Below, piece after piece: positions 1-7,684 of a stretch of DNA of 64,000 nucleotides. Under the pieces are notes generated by a model, which had not been told where the DNA came from, ran no database searches, and saw nothing but the letters and a program-made list of their open reading frames with translations. This DNA comes from Rhodobacteraceae bacterium UBA6197 (GTDB lineage Bacteria; Pseudomonadota; Alphaproteobacteria; Rhodobacterales; Rhodobacteraceae): contig DISZ01000005.1 of assembly GCA_002422085.1 (NCBI GenBank), positions 223,428 to 287,427 of the forward strand, in the 5' to 3' direction. Within the stretch, counting starts at the first letter, position 1. Every line of letters starts with the position of its first letter. Position numbers and translations under genes: made by a program.

Positions 1-2
1 TA

Positions 3-2132
3 GACGGGTGTCTTGCGCGCTTTGTCGAAGAGCGCGCCTTGCCCGGCACCGGGATAACGGCGGATCGGTTCTGGACCGGTCTGGCGGCGCTCTGCCATGA
101 TCTGGGGCCGAAGAACCGCGCGCTTCTGGCGCGGCGCGACGGCTTGCAGGGCCAGATCGACGCCTGGCACCTGGAGCGACGCGGCCAGCCGCATGACGCG
201 GCCGCCTATGCCGTGTTTCTGCGCGAGATCGGCTATCTGCTGCCCGAGGGGCCGGATTTCAGCATCGAGACCGGCCCGACCGACCCCGAGATCGCCAGTG
301 TCTGCGGGCCGCAGCTGGTGGTGCCGATCATGAACGCGCGGTTTGCGCTGAACGCGGCGAATGCGCGCTGGGGTAGTCTTTACGACGCCTATTACGGCAC
401 CGATGCACTGGGTGATCTGCCGCAGGGCGCGGGCTTTGACGCGGCGCGCGGCGCGCGGGTCGTCGCGGCCGCCAAGGCGCATCTGGATCAGGTGGTGCCC
501 TTGGCGGGGGCTGCGTGGGCGGCGGTGACGGGGCTGGCGCAAGACGGCGCGGCGCTGGTTCTGCAGACCGCCAGCGGGCCGGTCGGGCTGGCTGATCCGG
601 CGCAGTTTCTGGGCACCGCACCCGAGCGGGGCGAGGTCTTGCTGGGCTGCCACGGGCTGCATCTGCGGCTGGTGGTGGATCCGCGCACCCCGGTCGGGGC
701 TGCGGACCCGGCGGGGATTTCGGACCTGATCCTGGAATCCGCGCTGTCGTCGATCATGGATTGCGAAGACTCGATTGCGGCCGTCGATGGCGAGGACAAG
801 GCCCTCGCCTACGGCAACTGGCTGGGGCTGATGCAGGGCGATCTGGCCGAAGTGGTCGAAAAGGGCGGCAAGACCTTTACCCGCCGGCTGGCCCCGGATC
901 TGGCGTTTGTCACGCCCTCGGGGGCGCCACTGGTGCTGAAAGGGCGGGCACTGATGCTGGTGCGCAATGTGGGTCATCTGATGACGACCCCGGCGGTGCT
1001 GGACCGCGACGGCCGCGAGGTCGGCGAGGGGCTGCTGGATGCGATGGTGACGACGCTTTGCGCGCTGCATGACCTGGCCAAGACCGACGGCGCGCGCAAC
1101 AGCGTCACCGGCTCGGTCTATGTCGTCAAACCGAAGATGCACGGCCCCGAAGAGGTGGCCTTTGCCGACGAGATGTTCACCGCCGTCGAGGCGGCGCTGG
1201 GCTTGCCGCGCAACACCGTCAAGCTGGGCATCATGGACGAAGAACGCCGCACCAGCGCCAATCTGAAGGAATGTATCCGCGCCGCCCGCCACCGCGTGGC
1301 CTTTATCAACACCGGCTTTCTGGACCGCACCGGCGACGAGATCCACACCTCGATGGAGGCCGGGCCGATGGTCGCCAAGGCCGAGATGAAGTCGCAGCCG
1401 TGGATTTCGGCCTACGAGGACCGCAATGTCGATATCGGTCTGGCCTGCGGGCTGGCCGGGCGGGCGCAGATCGGCAAGGGGATGTGGGCCGCGCCCGACC
1501 GGATGGCCGAGATGCTCGAGGCCAAGATCGGTCACCCGATGGCGGGGGCCAATTGCGCCTGGGTCCCCAGCCCGACGGCGGCGACCTTGCACGCAACGCA
1601 TTATCACCATGTCGATGTCGCTGCGCGTCAGCACGAGATCGCGCAGATGCACCGGCCGGCGCGTCTGGATGACCTCTTGACGATCCCGCTGGCCACCGGT
1701 CGGAACTATTCCGAGGCTGAGATCGCCGATGAGATCGAAAATAACGCACAAGGTATTCTGGGCTATGTGGTGCGCTGGGTCGATCAGGGGGTGGGGTGCT
1801 CGAAAGTGCCTGATATCCATGACATCGCCCTGATGGAAGACCGCGCCACCTGCCGGATTTCGTCGCAGGCGCTGGCGAACTGGCTGCATCACGGCGTGGT
1901 CAAAGAGGGCCGCGTGATGGAGGCGCTGCACAAGATGGCGCGGGTCGTGGACCGGCAGAACGCGGGCGATGCGGCCTACCGGCCGATGGCGCCCGGCTAT
2001 GCGGGGCTGGCGTTTCAGGCGGCGTGCGATCTGGTGTTTCTGGGGCGGGTGCAGCCCTCTGGCTATACCGAGCCGGTGCTGCATGCGCGGCGCGCGCAAG
2101 TCAAGGCAGCGCAGCTCAAGGCAGCGATGTGA
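3..2132 (+). CDS. glcB: malate synthase G, 5' end outside the window
   Basis: Condenses glyoxylate with acetyl-CoA to malate and CoA in the cytosol, the second step of glyoxylate or glycolate assimilation. The reading frame is open from the first bases of the window and upstream of the TTG at 39, giving DGCLARFVEERALPGTG, which fits the N-terminus of this family, so the true start lies before base 1. About 709 residues are visible, close to the usual 720-730. The motif MEDRATCRISSQ near the C-terminus (about 1836-1870) carries the catalytic aspartate region of the G-type enzyme, and GRNYSEAEI and NCAWVPSP blocks are also typical. The glcG-like gene follows after 11 bases and is probably co-transcribed. 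Identity is secure; only the start is missing. Confidence 0.95.
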   Translation, partial: DGCLARFVEERALPGTGITADRFWTGLAALCHDLGPKNRALLARRDGLQGQIDAWHLERRGQPHDAAAYAVFLREIGYLLPEGPDFSIETGPTDPEIASVCGPQLVVPIMNARFALNAANARWGSLYDAYYGTDALGDLPQGAGFDAARGARVVAAAKAHLDQVVPLAGAAWAAVTGLAQDGAALVLQTASGPVGLADPAQFLGTAPERGEVLLGCHGLHLRLVVDPRTPVGAADPAGISDLILESALSSIMDCEDSIAAVDGEDKALAYGNWLGLMQGDLAEVVEKGGKTFTRRLAPDLAFVTPSGAPLVLKGRALMLVRNVGHLMTTPAVLDRDGREVGEGLLDAMVTTLCALHDLAKTDGARNSVTGSVYVVKPKMHGPEEVAFADEMFTAVEAALGLPRNTVKLGIMDEERRTSANLKECIRAARHRVAFINTGFLDRTGDEIHTSMEAGPMVAKAEMKSQPWISAYEDRNVDIGLACGLAGRAQIGKGMWAAPDRMAEMLEAKIGHPMAGANCAWVPSPTAATLHATHYHHVDVAARQHEIAQMHRPARLDDLLTIPLATGRNYSEAEIADEIENNAQGILGYVVRWVDQGVGCSKVPDIHDIALMEDRATCRISSQALANWLHHGVVKEGRVMEALHKMARVVDRQNAGDAAYRPMAPGYAGLAFQAACDLVFLGRVQPSGYTEPVLHARRAQVKAAQLKAAM

Positions 2133-2143
2133 GAGGAGCAGGC

Positions 2144-2572
2144 ATGACACATATTGATCTGGCAGCGGCGCGGCGGATCGTGACCGAGGCTCTGGCGGCG
2201 GGTATCGGCGCCGGGATGAAGCCGCTCTCGGTGGTGGTGCTGGATGCGGGCGGCCACCCGATCGCCTTTGAGCGCGCCGATGGCGCCAGCCCGGGCCGGT
2301 TCGAGATCGCGCGGGCCAAGGCCTATGGCGCGGTGATGCTGGGCATGGGCGGGCGCGCGCAGATGGCGCGGGCCGAGGCGCAGGGGTTCTTCATGGCGGC
2401 GGTGAACGGGGTCTTTGATGGCCGGGTTCTGCCGGTGCCGGGCGGAGTGCTGGTCAAGGATGCCGCCGGCCGGGTGATTGGCGCCGTGGGCGTGACCGGC
2501 GATACCTCGGACAATGACGCGCTGGCGGCGCTGGCCGGCATTGAAGCGGCCGGACTGGCGGGCGAGGCCTGA
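2144..2572 (+). CDS. glcG: GlcG/HbpS-family protein
   Basis: A 142-residue protein of the GlcG (DUF336, HbpS-like) family, small alpha/beta proteins that often accompany glycolate and glyoxylate genes; homologues bind haem or cobalamin-like ligands, but the role of GlcG itself is unsettled. The family pattern is clear: MKPLSVVVLDAGGHPIAFER, then a PGRFEIARAKAYGA block, then VPGGVLVKDAAGRVIGAVGV and a GD..DN segment near the end. The ATG at 2144 is chosen because a GAGGAG ribosome-binding site sits just before it and the family starts here; the frame is open further upstream only as overlap with glcB. Its position directly after malate synthase G matches glc operons. Confidence 0.85.
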   Translation: MTHIDLAAARRIVTEALAAGIGAGMKPLSVVVLDAGGHPIAFERADGASPGRFEIARAKAYGAVMLGMGGRAQMARAEAQGFFMAAVNGVFDGRVLPVPGGVLVKDAAGRVIGAVGVTGDTSDNDALAALAGIEAAGLAGEA

Positions 2573-2581
2573 CGGCCGAGC

Positions 2582-2715
2582 GGTGACGCCTTGACGGCCG
2601 GGCTGGTGACGCCTTGACGGCCGGGCTGGTGGCGTCTGACGGGCTGGCGGTGACGCCTTGGCGGCCGGGCGGGTGGCGGCTGACGGGCTGGCGGTGACGC
2701 CTTGGCGGCCGGGCG
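2582..2715 (+). repeat. GC-rich tandem repeat array, 23-bp and 21-bp units
   Basis: Just after glcG there are four copies of a 23-bp unit beginning GGTGACGCCTT (starts 2582, 2605, 2649, 2693). Two copies of a 21-bp unit beginning GGTGGCG are interleaved (starts 2628 and 2672), so the right half repeats with a 44-bp period. Open frames crossing it on the minus strand are low-complexity Arg/Pro/Gln runs and are not believable genes. It occupies most of the 377-base gap between glcG and the next gene; the remainder, 2716-2949, holds nothing recognisable. Confidence 0.85.
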
Positions 2716-2949
2716 GGCGCCGCTTCCGGCGCCGCGGCGGCTCGGGCGGCTGTTTGCAGAGGGTTTGACCAATGTTTGCCTCGGCGGTTTGACCGGTGCG
2801 GGTTTTGCTGGCGCGCCGCGCAGATCTTGCGGCGACATCGCTTGAACGGGGCAAATTCCGTCAGCGCCACGATCCGCCCTGCGGGTATCGACCTGAGGGC
2901 CGCGTGAGGTTAAGCTGCGGCCAAAGGACCGCAGAAAGGGCAATCAGGG

Positions 2950-3774
2950 ATGATGCACGCGCGCCCCGTGGTGGGGATTATCGGCAATTCGTACGAGATG
3001 AATGATCGCTATCCGGTGCATGCCGTGGGGACGATGAATTCCGCGGCAGTGGCCGAGGTGGCGGGGTGCTTGCCACTGTTGATCCCGACCGATCCGCGCT
3101 TTGTGTCCGTGCCCGAACTGATGGCGGTCTGCGACGGGTTCTTGTTGACCGGCGGCCGGCCCAATGTCCACCCCGCAGAGTATGGCCAGCCCGAGACCCC
3201 GGCCTATGGCCACTTTGACCGGGCGCGCGATGCGATCACGCTGCCCTTGATCCGGGCTTGCGTGGCGGCGGGGCAGCCATTCTTCGGGATATGCCGCGGC
3301 TTTCAAGAGGTGAACGTGGCGATGGGCGGCACGCTACACCCTGAGATCCGCGAATTGCCGGGGCGGATGAACCACCGCATGCCACCCGACGCCGAACTGG
3401 CCGAGCAATTCGCGCCGCGCCACATGGTCCATCTGACCGAGGGCGGGCGATTTCACCGGATCCTTGGCGCAAGTTCGGTGCTGACCAATAGCTTGCACGG
3501 TCAGGGAGTGTGCCAGCCCGGTGCGCGGATCGTGGTCGAGGGGCGGGCCGAGGACGGCACGCCCGAGGCTATCTTTGTCGACGGGGCCGATGGGTTCACG
3601 CTGGCGGTGCAGTGGCATCCCGAATGGAACGCGGCTGCGGACCCGGTGTCACGGCCGCTGTTCGAGGCCTTTGGTGCCGCCGCCCGCGACTGGGCGGCAC
3701 AACGGTCGGGACAGGCGCAGGCGACACAACGGCAGCCGGGACTGGCGGTGGTCTGCGATCGGGCGGGCGTCTGA
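2950..3774 (+). CDS. class I glutamine amidotransferase, PuuD-like gamma-glutamyl hydrolase
   Basis: A 274-residue peptidase C26-type protein related to gamma-glutamyl-gamma-aminobutyrate hydrolase (PuuD), which cleaves gamma-glutamyl amides in the cytosol, for example in putrescine breakdown. The nucleophile Cys115 lies in FFGICRGFQE and the His223-x-Glu225 pair in AVQWHPEW, so the catalytic triad is complete. LLTGGRPNVHP near residue 66 is the oxyanion-side motif of this family. Length is slightly above the usual 250 because of a poorly conserved Gln-rich tail from about residue 250. The start is the first of two ATGs after an AGAAAGGG-like site. No other putrescine genes are adjacent, so the exact substrate is open. 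Confidence 0.85.
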   Translation: MMHARPVVGIIGNSYEMNDRYPVHAVGTMNSAAVAEVAGCLPLLIPTDPRFVSVPELMAVCDGFLLTGGRPNVHPAEYGQPETPAYGHFDRARDAITLPLIRACVAAGQPFFGICRGFQEVNVAMGGTLHPEIRELPGRMNHRMPPDAELAEQFAPRHMVHLTEGGRFHRILGASSVLTNSLHGQGVCQPGARIVVEGRAEDGTPEAIFVDGADGFTLAVQWHPEWNAAADPVSRPLFEAFGAAARDWAAQRSGQAQATQRQPGLAVVCDRAGV

Positions 3775-4017
3775 CATTTTTCGAAACCGGATCAAAGCCC
3801 TGCCGCCAGCCATGGCGCCGGGTCGGCCTTGGGTGCCGGGTTGAGCCTGCGTGGTCGGAAGCCACGCTGAACCGGCTGCGAATTTGCGTGTCGGTTGCGG
3901 TGGTCGGCGGCGGGCCGGCCGATGGATCGCGGCCGCGCGGTGCCGTGGTCGCGGCCGAAGGGGCGATGGTGGCGGCAGGCTTGCCACGTCTGGCCACGGC
4001 CGATGTCGTGCGGCGGA

Positions 4018-4036
4018 GCCTCCGGCGGGAGTATTT
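4018..4036 (+). repeat. short GC-stem/TATTT intergenic element, copy 1
   Basis: GCCTCCGGCGGGAGTATTT lies between two convergent genes, and a close relative on the other strand is at 7478-7496. The core CTCC.GCGGG..TATTT at both sites suggests a dispersed 3'-end element. The rest of the gap 3775-4056 shows no gene; an open frame with a GGGPA run there is not a convincing protein. Confidence 0.4.
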
Positions 4037-4056
4037 CGACCAAACAGAAGCCGGGC

Positions 4057-4893
4057 TTACAAGATCGTTCGCAGGTGCCACAGTTCGGGGAAAAGCTCGA
4101 CGTCGAGCATTCGGCGCAGGTAGCTGACCCCGGCAGTGCCGCCGGTGCCACGTTTGAAGCCGATGACGCGTTCAACCGTAGTGGCATGATTGAAACGCCA
4201 GCGGCGAAAGTAATCTTCGAAATCAACCAGTTTTTCGGCCAGCTCATAAGCCTCCCAATGGCTTTCGGGGGCGGCGTAGACCCTGTGCCAGACCGCCGTC
4301 AGGGCCTCGGACGTGATCCAGGGGCTGGCGATGTCGCGGGCAAGGATCTCGGGCGGGACCGGCAGGCCGGAACGCGCCAGGTGGCGCAGGGCCGCGTCAT
4401 AGATAGAAGGGCGGGCGAGTTCGTCGGTCAGCTTTGCGAGGATGTCGGGGCGGTGTTCGTGCGGGCGCAACAGGGCCGGGTTGCGGTTTCCGGCAACAAA
4501 TTCGATCAGCCGGTATTGCCAGCTTTGAAAGCCCGAGCTTTGGCCGAGGCTATCGCGGAAGGCGGTGTAATCGGAGGGCGTCATCGTGCGCAGCACGTCC
4601 CAGGCGGCATTCAGTTGCTCCATGATCCGCGAGACGCGGGCCAGCATCTTGAACGCCGGGCGCAGGCTGCCCTGCAAGATCAGGTCGCGCGCGGAGGACA
4701 GTTCGTGAAGGGCCAGTTTCATCCACAGCTCCGAGGTCTGGTGCTGGATGATGAACAGCATTTCATCATGTGCGCTGCCGAGTGGGCGATGCGCGGTCAG
4801 GATCTGATCGAGCGCGAGGTAGTCGCTATAGGACATGCGCCCGTCAAAGGACATCTGGGCACCGTCGCGGGCCGGGTCGAAGGGGTCGGTCAT
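4057..4893 (-). CDS. kynA: tryptophan 2,3-dioxygenase
   Basis: Haem enzyme that opens the indole ring of L-tryptophan with O2 to N-formylkynurenine, first step of the kynurenine route. The 278-residue protein has the family hallmarks: DEMLFIIQHQTSELWMKL with the distal-pocket His51, LRTMTPSDYTAFRD, and near the C-terminus RFNHATTVERVIGFKRGTGG with the expected proximal haem histidine and substrate-binding glycine stretch. Length matches bacterial TDO. The ATG at 4893 has a GGAGGT site a few bases upstream. It is the last gene of a leftward group with kynU and an acetyltransferase, 187 bases after the latter; no arylformamidase is in the group. Confidence 0.95.
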   Translation of the reverse strand: MTDPFDPARDGAQMSFDGRMSYSDYLALDQILTAHRPLGSAHDEMLFIIQHQTSELWMKLALHELSSARDLILQGSLRPAFKMLARVSRIMEQLNAAWDVLRTMTPSDYTAFRDSLGQSSGFQSWQYRLIEFVAGNRNPALLRPHEHRPDILAKLTDELARPSIYDAALRHLARSGLPVPPEILARDIASPWITSEALTAVWHRVYAAPESHWEAYELAEKLVDFEDYFRRWRFNHATTVERVIGFKRGTGGTAGVSYLRRMLDVELFPELWHLRTIL

Positions 4894-5080
4894 TGGGACC
4901 TCCGTTGCGAAAGGGAAAGGCGGCCGCGTCGGGTGGCGGCCCTGCCGTCGCGCGCCAAGACCATCGAGACATTGCGCCGGTCCGCGATCCGGTCGCGAGC
5001 CCGCCTGGGTCGCGGGCGGTGGGGCGACGGGGTGGCGGCGCGACAGAGTGGCGGCTGCGCGCGGCTTGGAGGGGGGCGGC

Positions 5081-5572
5081 TCATCGGCGGGGCTTGGGCG
5101 TCAGCGCCATACGAAAGCGGTCGATCGCGACGCCGTTGCGCCACAGAGTTTCGGCCGCGACAAGCCGCCAGCCGTGACGCAGCAGGAAACGCTGGAAGAA
5201 ATGGCTGGCCTCGGTGGTCAGGCCGGGCAGGTCGCGCGCGCATGCCCAGTCCAGCACAGCGCCATGCAGCCGTGCCGCAACGCCGCGCCCCATCCATTCG
5301 GGCAGGACAAAGGCAAGGTCGAGGTGGCCATTCATCTCGCAGGTCATGAACCCCACAGCGTCGGTGCCGGCACTGGCCAGCCAGCCCGCTTGCGGGGCCA
5401 GGCGCGCGGCAAAGGCCTCGGGCATCGGCCGGCCGTCAAGGATCGCGGGCATCCAGGCGGCGCGCTGGCGGGCGGTATAAAAGCGCCCGGCCCCGTCGCG
5501 GATGGCCGTGCGCATGATCTCGAAGATCAGGGGGGCATCCGCGGCGTTCATCGGGCGCAGCGTCAGGGTCAT
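5081..5572 (-). CDS. GNAT-family N-acetyltransferase
   Basis: A 163-residue protein with a single GNAT fold, predicted to transfer an acetyl group from acetyl-CoA to an amine. Seen are the N-terminal TLRPMNAADAPLIFEIM strand-helix, the FYTARQRAAWMP segment, a central DLAFVLPEWMGRGVAARL acetyl-CoA-binding motif (a V-x-P-x-x-x-G-x-G-x-A variant), and the C-terminal FFQRFLLRHGWR motif. The ATG at 5572 overlaps the kynU stop by four bases (ATGA), implying translational coupling, so I prefer it to the frame's upstream start at 5611. Being locked between kynU and kynA suggests an amine in tryptophan or kynurenine metabolism as substrate, but this is inference. Confidence 0.8.
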   Translation of the reverse strand: MTLTLRPMNAADAPLIFEIMRTAIRDGAGRFYTARQRAAWMPAILDGRPMPEAFAARLAPQAGWLASAGTDAVGFMTCEMNGHLDLAFVLPEWMGRGVAARLHGAVLDWACARDLPGLTTEASHFFQRFLLRHGWRLVAAETLWRNGVAIDRFRMALTPKPRR

Positions 5573-6765
5573 GTCACCCGCGCCCGGGCCTTGTGTTCGG
5601 GGCGGTCCCACAGATCCCGGGCCATCACCTCGGTCAGAACGGCGATGGCGCGGTCCACGTCGCCTGCGCCGATGTAAAGCGGGGTGAAGCCAAAGCGCAG
5701 GATGTCCGGGGCGCGGAAATCGCCGATCACACCGCGCGCGATCAGGGCTTGCATGATGGCATAGCCTTCGGGGTGGTGGAAACTGACCTGAGAGCCGCGC
5801 ATCGCATGGTCGCGCGGGGTGGCAAGGCGTAACGAGGGGCAGGCGGCCTCGACCCCGGCGATGAACCGATCGGTCAGCGCCAGAGAGGCGGCGCGGATAT
5901 CGGCCATCGTGGTCATGTCCCAGATATCAAGTGCCGCCTCGAGTGCGGCAAGCTGCAGGATCGGCGGGGTGCCGACGCGCATCCGCTCGATACCGCGGCC
6001 CGGGCGGTAGCCGGGGTCAAAGGCGAACGGCGCCGCATGGCCAAGCCAACCCGACAGCGCGGGTCGGGCGATTTCGGCGTGACGCGGGGCGACATAGATG
6101 AAGGCCGGGCCGCCCGGCCCCGCGTTGAGGTATTTATAGGTGCAGCCGACCGCGAAATCGACCTCGCACCCGGCAAGATCCACCGGCACCGCCCCCGCCG
6201 AATGGGCCAGATCCCAGACCGTGATCGCCCCGTGTTCATGCGCCTTCGCGGTGATCGCCTGCATGTCGTGCTTGCGCCCGGTGCGGTAGTCGACCTCGGT
6301 GATCATCGTCACGGCGACGCTGTCGTCGATCGCCTCCAGCACCGCCTCGGGGGCAACGACGCGCAGACTGTAACCCCGGCCCAGCGTGCGGCACAGCCCC
6401 TCGGCCATATAGAGATCCGAGGGGAAATTTCCGCTGTCAGACAGGATCACCCGCCGCGTCGGGTTCATTTCCAACGCCGAGGCGATCGCCTGGTAGACCT
6501 TGATCGACAGCGTATCACCCGTCACCACATGGCCCGGCTGGGCGCCGATCAACCGGGCGATGCGGTCGCCCACGCGCGAGGGCTGCGCCATCCAGCCGGC
6601 GCGGTTCCAAGCGGTAATCAGCATCTCGCCCCACTCGTCGGTTACCGTGCGCGCCACGCGCGCGGCCGCAGCCAGCGGCATCGGCCCCAACGAGTTGCCA
6701 TCGAGATAGACCATTCCCTCGGGAAGGTGGAAAAGGGCGCGGGTGGCGCTGAAATCGGTCGTCAT
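5569..6765 (-). CDS. kynU: kynureninase
   Basis: PLP enzyme that cleaves L-kynurenine to anthranilate and alanine. The 398-residue protein has VYLDGNSLGPMP at the N-terminus, the WDLAHSAGAVPVDL cofactor-binding aspartate region, and VGCTYKYLNAGPGGP with the PLP lysine (Lys211), followed by GWLGHAAPFAFD, all typical. The frame is open upstream into a Cys/Arg-rich low-complexity stretch caused by the heptamer repeat; the ATG at 6765 with a GAGGGA site is the credible start. It heads the leftward kynU-GNAT-kynA group. With no arylformamidase here the pathway from tryptophan needs a gene elsewhere. Confidence 0.95.
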   Translation of the reverse strand: MTTDFSATRALFHLPEGMVYLDGNSLGPMPLAAAARVARTVTDEWGEMLITAWNRAGWMAQPSRVGDRIARLIGAQPGHVVTGDTLSIKVYQAIASALEMNPTRRVILSDSGNFPSDLYMAEGLCRTLGRGYSLRVVAPEAVLEAIDDSVAVTMITEVDYRTGRKHDMQAITAKAHEHGAITVWDLAHSAGAVPVDLAGCEVDFAVGCTYKYLNAGPGGPAFIYVAPRHAEIARPALSGWLGHAAPFAFDPGYRPGRGIERMRVGTPPILQLAALEAALDIWDMTTMADIRAASLALTDRFIAGVEAACPSLRLATPRDHAMRGSQVSFHHPEGYAIMQALIARGVIGDFRAPDILRFGFTPLYIGAGDVDRAIAVLTEVMARDLWDRPEHKARARVT

Positions 6766-6848
6766 GCTTTCCCTCGGTTTGCGGCACGATTTGGGCAGAA
6801 TCCAGATGGATTTGCAAGGGTCGCAGCCATTTGGGCGCAGCCTTCGCG

Positions 6849-6902
6849 GCACGCAGCACGCAGCACGCAGCACGCAGCACGCAGCATCGCGCACGCAGCA
6901 CG
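6849..6902. repeat. 7-bp simple-sequence repeat (GCACGCA)n
   Basis: Five perfect tandem GCACGCA heptamers at 6849-6883 are followed by one variant (GCATCGC), one more perfect copy and a partial. The tract lies between the divergent kynU and methyltransferase genes, 83 bases upstream of kynU's start. A heptamer is not a multiple of three, and the position is where a promoter or leader would be. Confidence 0.85.
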
Positions 6903-6988
6903 GAACCCCCGGCGCGCGCCTCGGGGGGGGTGCAATCGCGGACGCGCCGGGCTATGCCACCCTTGGGGTGGTGGGAAAAGGGGGCGGA

Positions 6989-7438
6989 ATGCAACGATGG
7001 ATCGGTGCGGTGGATCTGCCGCCGGTATGGATGGCGGGGTTTGCGGCGTTGGGCTGGGGCCTCGCGCGGCTTTGGCCACAGGCGATGCCGGGGGGCACGG
7101 TGCTGGGCGCGGCGCTGGTGCTGGCGGGGGGCGTGTTGATGACGCTGGCGGCGGCGCAGATGGTGTTGAGGCGCACCACGTTCGTCCCGCGCCGCGACCC
7201 GTCCGCACTGGTCACGGGCGGCGTCTTCGCGCTGTCGCGCAACCCGATCTATCTGGCCGATGCGGCAATCCTTGCCGGGGTCCTGATCTACGTCGAAGGG
7301 CTTTGGTTTCTCTGGCTGGTTCCGGCCTATGCCGCCGTCATCACCCGGCGCTTCATTCGCGGCGAAGAGGCCCGGATCGCGCGCCATTTCGGCGCCGACT
7401 GGCAGGCTTATGCCGCGCGCACCCGGCGCTGGCTCTGA
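6989..7438 (+). CDS. isoprenylcysteine carboxyl methyltransferase-like membrane protein
   Basis: A 149-residue integral membrane protein of the ICMT/PEMT-like methyltransferase family. Three or four hydrophobic segments are visible (about residues 10-30, 37-55, 80-105), with the family core GGVFALSRNPIYLAD (about residues 72-86) and the C-terminal EEARIARHFGADWQAYAARTRR signature that binds the SAM-side loop. Bacterial members are mostly uncharacterised and may methylate lipids or small thiols rather than prenylated proteins. The ATG at 6989 is preferred over the frame's upstream starts, which run through the heptamer repeat. Confidence 0.75.
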   Translation: MQRWIGAVDLPPVWMAGFAALGWGLARLWPQAMPGGTVLGAALVLAGGVLMTLAAAQMVLRRTTFVPRRDPSALVTGGVFALSRNPIYLADAAILAGVLIYVEGLWFLWLVPAYAAVITRRFIRGEEARIARHFGADWQAYAARTRRWL

Positions 7439-7477
7439 CCCGCCGTTGCGAGTCCCGGCACCGATTCAGCTTCGTGC

Positions 7478-7496
7478 AAATATCCCCCGCGGAGCG
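7478..7496 (-). repeat. short GC-stem/TATTT intergenic element, copy 2
   Basis: On the minus strand this reads CGCTCCGCGGGGGATATTT, resembling the element at 4018-4036. It lies in the 246-base gap after the methyltransferase and before pntA, in which no gene is recognised. Confidence 0.35.
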
Positions 7497-7684
7497 TCCG
7501 CCCTTGGCAGATGCGCTGCGCGCGGTGTTGGGGGGCGCCAGTTCGACCGCGACAGGTGCGGCAAAGCCGCAAGGTCATGCTGCGCCGCCGCACGGGGCTT
7601 GTGAAACTTTGTTGCGCGATGCTATGAATTTTCGGCCATATTCGGTCCACCCGGGCAGGTAGCCCGTGACGAGGGGGAGATACA

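Noticed and set aside
2582..2715. Tandem repeats as a CRISPR array
   Set aside because: The units are contiguous with no unique spacers and no cas genes are present.
6849..6902. Heptamer tract as part of an extended kynU coding sequence
   Set aside because: The frame continues, but gives repetitive Cys/Arg residues unrelated to kynureninase; a ribosome-binding site and ATG at 6765 fit the family start.
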